Source: Dioscorea cayenensis subsp. rotundata
Lineage: Eukaryota > Streptophyta > Magnoliopsida > Dioscoreales > Dioscoreaceae
Direction: 5' to 3'
Assembly: GCF_009730915.1 (NCBI RefSeq)
Contig: NC_052489.1
Coordinates: 30,125,916 to 30,189,915, forward strand
Length of the DNA: 64,000 bases
A model generated the notes under the pieces. The model ran no database searches. It was not told where the DNA came from and saw only the letters and a program-made list of their open reading frames with translations. Below are positions 58,993-64,000 of this stretch, piece after piece (position 1 is the stretch's first letter; each line of letters starts with the position of its first letter). Made by a program: the position numbers and the translations under genes.

Positions 58993-61900
58993 TTAGAAAT
59001 CGAATGTCGGGGCTTGTTTCTTGAATCCCCAAGAACCTTCGTACATAATCCTCGGTATGATACTTCTGTAGGGATCCTCCTCTCTTTTTCTTCTTAAATA
59101 CGACATTGTCCTCTCAACTTCAGATTTGATCTGCAAATACAATGCATTTGCCTTGTCTCTGTTACTAAGAACATCCTTCATCCCCCGTGTCTCAGTTGGT
59201 CGACCGAACAGGTAATAAAATCGGCCAGGTACTTTTGGCAAGAGTCCAGGAATGTATATTTCTTGCTGAGCTAATTCCCCTCCAACATCACTCCTGTAAC
59301 CAGAAAATTTTGCATTAAACATGGTACTAAGTAAGTGAATTAACTATGTCCCTAACAGGGATAATACCTTAATCTGATAGCATCTTTGTTAAAATCCTCA
59401 ACCCATTTTTTGGTGAAGGGATTGCTCATCAGATCATCATAGTCAATAAATAACTGCCAACATGATGCCAATAAGTGATCTGTTTAGTTATATTTGACGA
59501 AAATAAGCAAGAAGGAGAAAAAACAGAATGGAAGTTTATACTGTTACCTCTGCTACATCATCTTCACCGACGACACCAAATGGTACAATTGTGGCTTCAA
59601 AACGAGCAGCCATTCTCACAAACTCTGGCTGGTCAGGCCAGAACAGCTTATATTCTTCACCCTGCAGTCATTTAAACACACACCTCAATAACAACATCCG
59701 CGTTGGTTTATTCTTTAGCTTCTACTTCATACTACTCTACATTTTGAGGTTCAATTATTTAATCAGTGATGGATAATATTGCTAGCAACCTTCCGATGAA
59801 GAGCTTCACGAGCACCACCAGGATAGAGAAGAACAAAAGCTTTCCTTGACAACAACCGATAAATATTAGCCGGAGAAACAGGCAATGCACCAAAGACATT
59901 CATGTAATCAAAGCGTGAGAACTCTGGCCGTGAATTCTGTCGCATGTTATAGAACAAAGCCGGATGTGCCATGCCACGGAGAGCAATTTTTCTCTCCCTC
60001 AAGAATTCTTCATAAAGTTGGCCAAGTTCAAGACCCATCAGCATGTGATAACCCACAAATAGGACTGGACCTTCTCCAGGAACCCCATCAAGGCCTCTCA
60101 CAATTTTTCCATCTTTGAGAGTTGAAAGAGTCACCGGACTTGTTGCAACACGAAACAATCTGTGATATTCAGTTCAAATTGTAACAGATGGAAATAAATT
60201 CAAACTTAAATTTTCCTAATGCCGTAAGGTGCACCTGTCCTCCTGTTCAAAGATTTTCTTGAATTCATGCATAGTCGGGGGAAGATAATCATCAACAAAG
60301 TCACATCGCTTGGAACGACGGTATGTGTAGGTACCTTTGATAATAGTCAGCAGATTAATCCCATCTTCCTGTAAAATTGTTATCAAATATGAGTTAATTG
60401 GGTCCAACAAGATGTCGCCTAATAATCAAAATAGTTTCAGTTCATAATGAACTGCAGCCTCAGAAGAGATTTGACATTATACTGTAATTGACTTGTTCAT
60501 TATCGCTCTTAAGGAACCACTGATGCAATGAAATTGTAAATTACAAATAGGAAAGAGGCTACTAACAAGTAGTAGGGTGTGACCATTGTCCTTGAAGTAA
60601 CGAATTCTACATTTCTTCAATGAAGAACACAACCTCTCCGCTTCATCTCCGCTCGGAAGTAAGTTGTCCTTCCCACTACATTATATATAAATTTTCAACC
60701 AGAGAACTCAAAGTAACCAATGACAATAGAAAGATATTCTAACCTTGCAAGAAGCAAGACATCAGCCTCTACAGCATGAAGGCGAGAATTAACATAAGCA
60801 GCAGCTGACTTGAGAAGCTTGAGTTTCCATAGAAAAGTTTCCCTTGGTATGATATCTGCCAAATCCTGTCAACACACAACCATCAAGATTTTTAGCAGTT
60901 TGTAAAAGAAAAGGCTGAAAGTCATATGGCAAAAGTGGTCCAACAGCTCATCAAGTATCATACTGAAAGATAAGGGAGCAAAGAAGTAAGACTATTTGAC
61001 AATTCATTGAGTAATTCTGGAGGTGCAAGGTCATCTGGAACACTAGTCATTGCCATCTTCACAGGATCTCCTGTTGCAAGTGTAAACATTTTCATTTTTT
61101 TAACTTTCTATGACATGAAGAACAATAAAGAGCAACAAAACGTTGGCATTAGAAAAAGATCAGTATTTCCACACTGTCTAAAAATATACCCATGACGAAG
61201 CTAAGAAGATAAGGGACAGTATTATGAAGATTGCTTGGTAAGCCCTCCAAGACAGGGATCAAAGGTTGCACCTGAGATTTGCCAAATGATGTTGCTACAA
61301 TACAAATGATAGTGAATAAGTGTTAGACTAAATGCAAGCAATCAACAGAAGAACCATAAGAATTTTGCTGACCTGGATTGACTAAGATAAGTACGAGGTC
61401 AATTGTAGGATTGCGAGCTGCAACAGCAAGTGCTAAGCAACCTCCAAGTGAATCTCCAAGAAGATAAATTGGTTTATTTGGAGACATAGCCTGCTCAAAT
61501 CTAACCGTGTGTTCAACAAAGCTCACCAGTCCTTGAAGCATGAAGATTGAAAAGAAACCATAAAAATGACAAACGAATAAAAATCCTTGAGTTGAAAGTC
61601 GAAACACTTCAAAGTAGGTACAAAGCAGAGATTTAACCTTCAAATGGCGTGCGATCATTAATTGGAACGTGCATGCATCTAACTTCAAAAGCCCTAGATA
61701 GTTAAAAGTAATGGATCTTAAGAACCAAAAGCTAATCAGAAACCAAAATGTGCATCAATCAGCATTAAATGAGCAGGAACAATAAAAAGTACATGCTTCA
61801 TACAAGTGTTACAAGCTATTTGTCTTACTTTCCAAGAGACTTGTGATGTAAAATGAGTCCCACTCCAGTGCCATCAGCCCCTACAAGTTCAAACTGTTAA

Positions 61901-62585
61901 CTATAAACAGAAAAAGACCAAACATTTGATACATATCTATGAAGCATAAATAAAGAACAGATGTTAATCATTATTACAAACTTACACTATCTTTAAACAT
62001 ATGTTTTAAATTTCAAGTTCTGATTAAAAACCAGAACAAATGAAATATCAACTAGAGCTGAAGTGAACAATTGAGAGTATGCAAATCTGCCATTCTAACA
62101 CCAAAATTTCAATCATGTATTGCTTAATATGGGGCAACAATGAAGTTTAAAGACTAATCAACATCATATAATGAAATGTTACAAAGAATGAACAACAGAA
62201 ATAATTTACCTGGCAAGAACAACAGCAAAGGAGCATTTTTTATCGGCTTTCCACACTCAACAGGGCAGAACCAACGAGGCGGCCCTCCGTCAGGCTTAAT
62301 GATCTGCTTCGCAGCACTGAAATAGTCCTCCACACTCATAGTTCCAAATCCATCTTCATAAAGCACACCCAAGTCTCCTGCATCTATCTCTACTGATCCC
62401 TTCTTCTCAATATGAGAGTCCCCAATCTTTGCCCTTGCTGAAGCTAACTCAACCTCTCCAACACCACTAGCATTCTTCACAGAACTCTCACTAATTGCTA
62501 AAATGCTATGATTTCTTCTAACTCCAACTATAGAAATTGGGCGCCAAGATGGAATGAATGAATGAAAACATGAACACATTGCCAT
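58993..62585 (-). CDS. PES: Phytyl ester synthase (esterase/lipase plus acyltransferase), chloroplast
   Basis: PES proteins esterify phytol and diacylglycerol with fatty acids in chloroplast plastoglobules, mainly during senescence and stress. Thirteen exons: 62585-62210, 61880-61829, 61693-61638, 61531-61373, 61294-61190, 61070-60964, 60865-60744, 60675-60567, 60368-60235, 60159-59790, 59661-59548, 59453-59368 and 59293-58993, giving 696 residues, near the usual family length. A transit peptide-like N-terminus is followed by PPRWFCPVECG and the alpha/beta hydrolase half: PGADGTGVGLILHHKSLGKA and the nucleophile elbow GDSLGG. The acyltransferase-like half has PVLFVGYHMLMGLELG, RGMAHPALF and LLYPGGAREALHRK. 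It ends with YLRRKREEDPYRS. Whether this is PES1 or PES2 cannot be told. It looks intact. Confidence 0.94.
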
Positions 62586-63339
62586 GACCAAAGCCCTTGT
62601 TTCACCAATCCAACCTTTCAGAATTTTTTTTTTAAAGAAAAACAACATATATAACAGAGACAAAATCATCAGAAACAAAAGAAAACATCAACAGTAACAG
62701 AAGATTAATGAAACAGAAGAACCGAACCTTTTCGAGAAAAAGGTGGCAACTTTAGAAAACACAATGAGCTCTATTTTGAGAGATTTGGCATTCAGTCAGC
62801 AGACAAAAGGAAGCAAATTAAAAATTGGAAAAAGAGATAAAGAGGCAAAGATGGAGAAGCACGTCTCCTTGGCTTCCAAATGAGAACAAACATGAAAGGG
62901 ATTCACGATGACTGGAAGCTAAAGAAGAGGATTCCTCTGCCATCATCACTGCAGAAATGAGTGGTGGAAAGCAATGAAGATAATGGAAGCAAGCAAGGTC
63001 GTTGTGGCTTCCAAGTTCCAACCATGGATTTTCTCCTCCACTTCCTTGTCATCTTGTTTGGTGGTAGGGGCCGCCATTACCAACTATAATTAAATATTAA
63101 GTTTTTATAGGTCCTTATCTGAAAAATGGGACTCACTGGTATTTTTTTCAGATTCATCCATAAAATATTATGAATTTACTTCTCACAACGTATTGATTGC
63201 GAAATTTTTCTTTTTCCAAAGTATTCTAGTTTTCAAATGCCTTAGGTCATGTGTTCTTATCCTTATTATTAAATAAAAAAAAAAATCAGAGCTCATATAA
63301 AAAAAGACACAGTTGAAGTAAGATATTATTATTTTTTTT
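62586..63339. other. Promoter and leader of the phytyl ester synthase gene
   Basis: Non-coding. The more complex sequence at 62820-63075 may include an untranslated leader exon; the rest is AT-rich. Nothing else recognised. Confidence 0.45.
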
Positions 63340-64000
63340 TTTTTGAAATAAATGTGGATAAACCACAGATTTATTGAAAAGGAAAGAAAGCAAGATAAAA
63401 ACTAGCTCTCTCACCGTGGTGAGAGTACAACACACAAATGTAAAAATACAAAAAGTGGAATAACAAGAGGGAGTCTGCAGAGGCGGGAAGCGCATCCCTA
63501 GCAACTCGGGGCCCTGTCTCAGACAGTAGGAGAAACTACTCCCGAGCTATGTCATGAGCGATCGCCAGTGAGGGTCGGAGTCTCTAGAGCTAGGAGGTCG
63601 AGGGAGCGCTTTAATTTTTCCCGAGAAGCTTTCATGAGTGATTGTAGATGACTATCATCACCTGTTGAAAACCGGGAAAGAAGCATATTAGCAGCTTTCT
63701 GAGATAATATTAAAAGTGTGTGAAAAGCATTTAATTGGAAGATACTGAGTGTTTCTTTCAATCCATATATTCCAAAGGACGACGACGGGAGACAAGGTCC
63801 CGGAGAGTTCGGATCGAGAGCCAATAGAGGGTAGCCATTTAGACCACAACAACTGAATTGAAAATGGGAGGAGATTTGAATCTAAGGCATGAAGAAAGAA
63901 AGTCCAAATTTGTTTAGTAAAATCACAGTCAAGAAAAAGATGCTGAATGTTTTCAGAGGCGTTATGGCAGAGGACACAAGTATCAGTGGAATTTTGAAAG
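63340..64000 (-). mobile_element. LINE 3' region (continues beyond window)
   Basis: Read on the minus strand from the window edge: FQNSTDTCVLCHNASENIQ, HLFLDCDFTKQIWTF and VVVLWNIWIERNTQ. This is the C-terminal zinc-binding domain of plant LINE ORF2 (CxxC...HxxxxC), followed by diverged coding sequence. The 3' UTR contains a perfect 8-bp stem, CTCTCACC/GGTGAGAG (63425-63408), and ends in AATAAAT, GTGGTTTATCCAC, ATTTATT and a T/A-rich tail. It is related to, but a different subfamily from, the LINE at 50082. The 5' part lies outside the window. Confidence 0.85.

Noticed and set aside
62818-63021. 67-codon frame upstream of the phytyl ester synthase
   Set aside because: No conserved features; it is probably leader or promoter sequence.

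Overview
The window is nuclear DNA of a flowering plant. Its genes carry many short U2-type introns with AT-rich sequence, and several products are land-plant specific: a TON2/FASS phosphatase subunit, a CC-type (ROXY) glutaredoxin, a chloroplast phytyl ester synthase and a plant complex I subunit P1-like protein. The AT-rich introns and plant LINE fragments would suit a monocot such as a yam, but that is only a guess. I saw no organellar, bacterial or viral block, no CRISPR array and no convincing functional tRNA or rRNA gene.

Layout, left to right. 2-1390 (+): 3' end of an acidic, Arg/Gly-rich protein with a 102-bp tandem repeat. 3659-1980 (-): membrane-anchored receptor-like pseudokinase. 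5733-10981 (+): TON2/FASS, 12 exons. 11986-11727 (-): decayed glutaredoxin copy. 13375-13686 (+): intact ROXY-type glutaredoxin. 13.7-17.7 kb: AT-rich spacer with microsatellites and a tRNA-derived SINE. 17670-29577 (+): ISWI remodeler of the CHR11/CHR17 type, 25 exons, with a duplicated terminal exon downstream. 31.1-31.4 kb: LINE RNase H remnant. 31747-36273 (+): plastid-targeted NAD(P)-binding protein with a U12 AT-AC intron and a duplicated exon. 40960-37334 (-): NOP58. 42950-41716 (-): unrecognised Ser-rich protein with a remote 5' leader exon. 45-47.4 kb: tandem repeat and LINE remnants. 47720-49987 (+): ABCG half-transporter with a perfect palindrome in intron 1. 50.08-50.91 kb: young truncated LINE. 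52239-54738 (+): complex I P1-like protein. 55410-56588 (+): F-box protein. 58617-58072 (-): unrecognised protein. 62585-58993 (-): phytyl ester synthase. 63.34-64 kb: another LINE 3' end.

Exon coordinates for the multi-exon genes were read from splice sites and checked for phase. Every total is a multiple of three, except that the gene at 41.7-43 kb is in frame only if one weak intron is accepted. The genes are housekeeping or developmental loci with no evident operon-like or cluster logic.

The most unusual feature is at 34.29-34.88 kb. A U12-type AT-AC donor faces two tandem copies of the same 90-bp exon. Each copy has its own U12 branch site and AC acceptor, and each ends in an ordinary GT donor, a layout that should make the copies mutually exclusive. 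More broadly, the window is rich in local tandem duplications with periods from about 37 bp to 670 bp, several of which copy exons or 3' ends.
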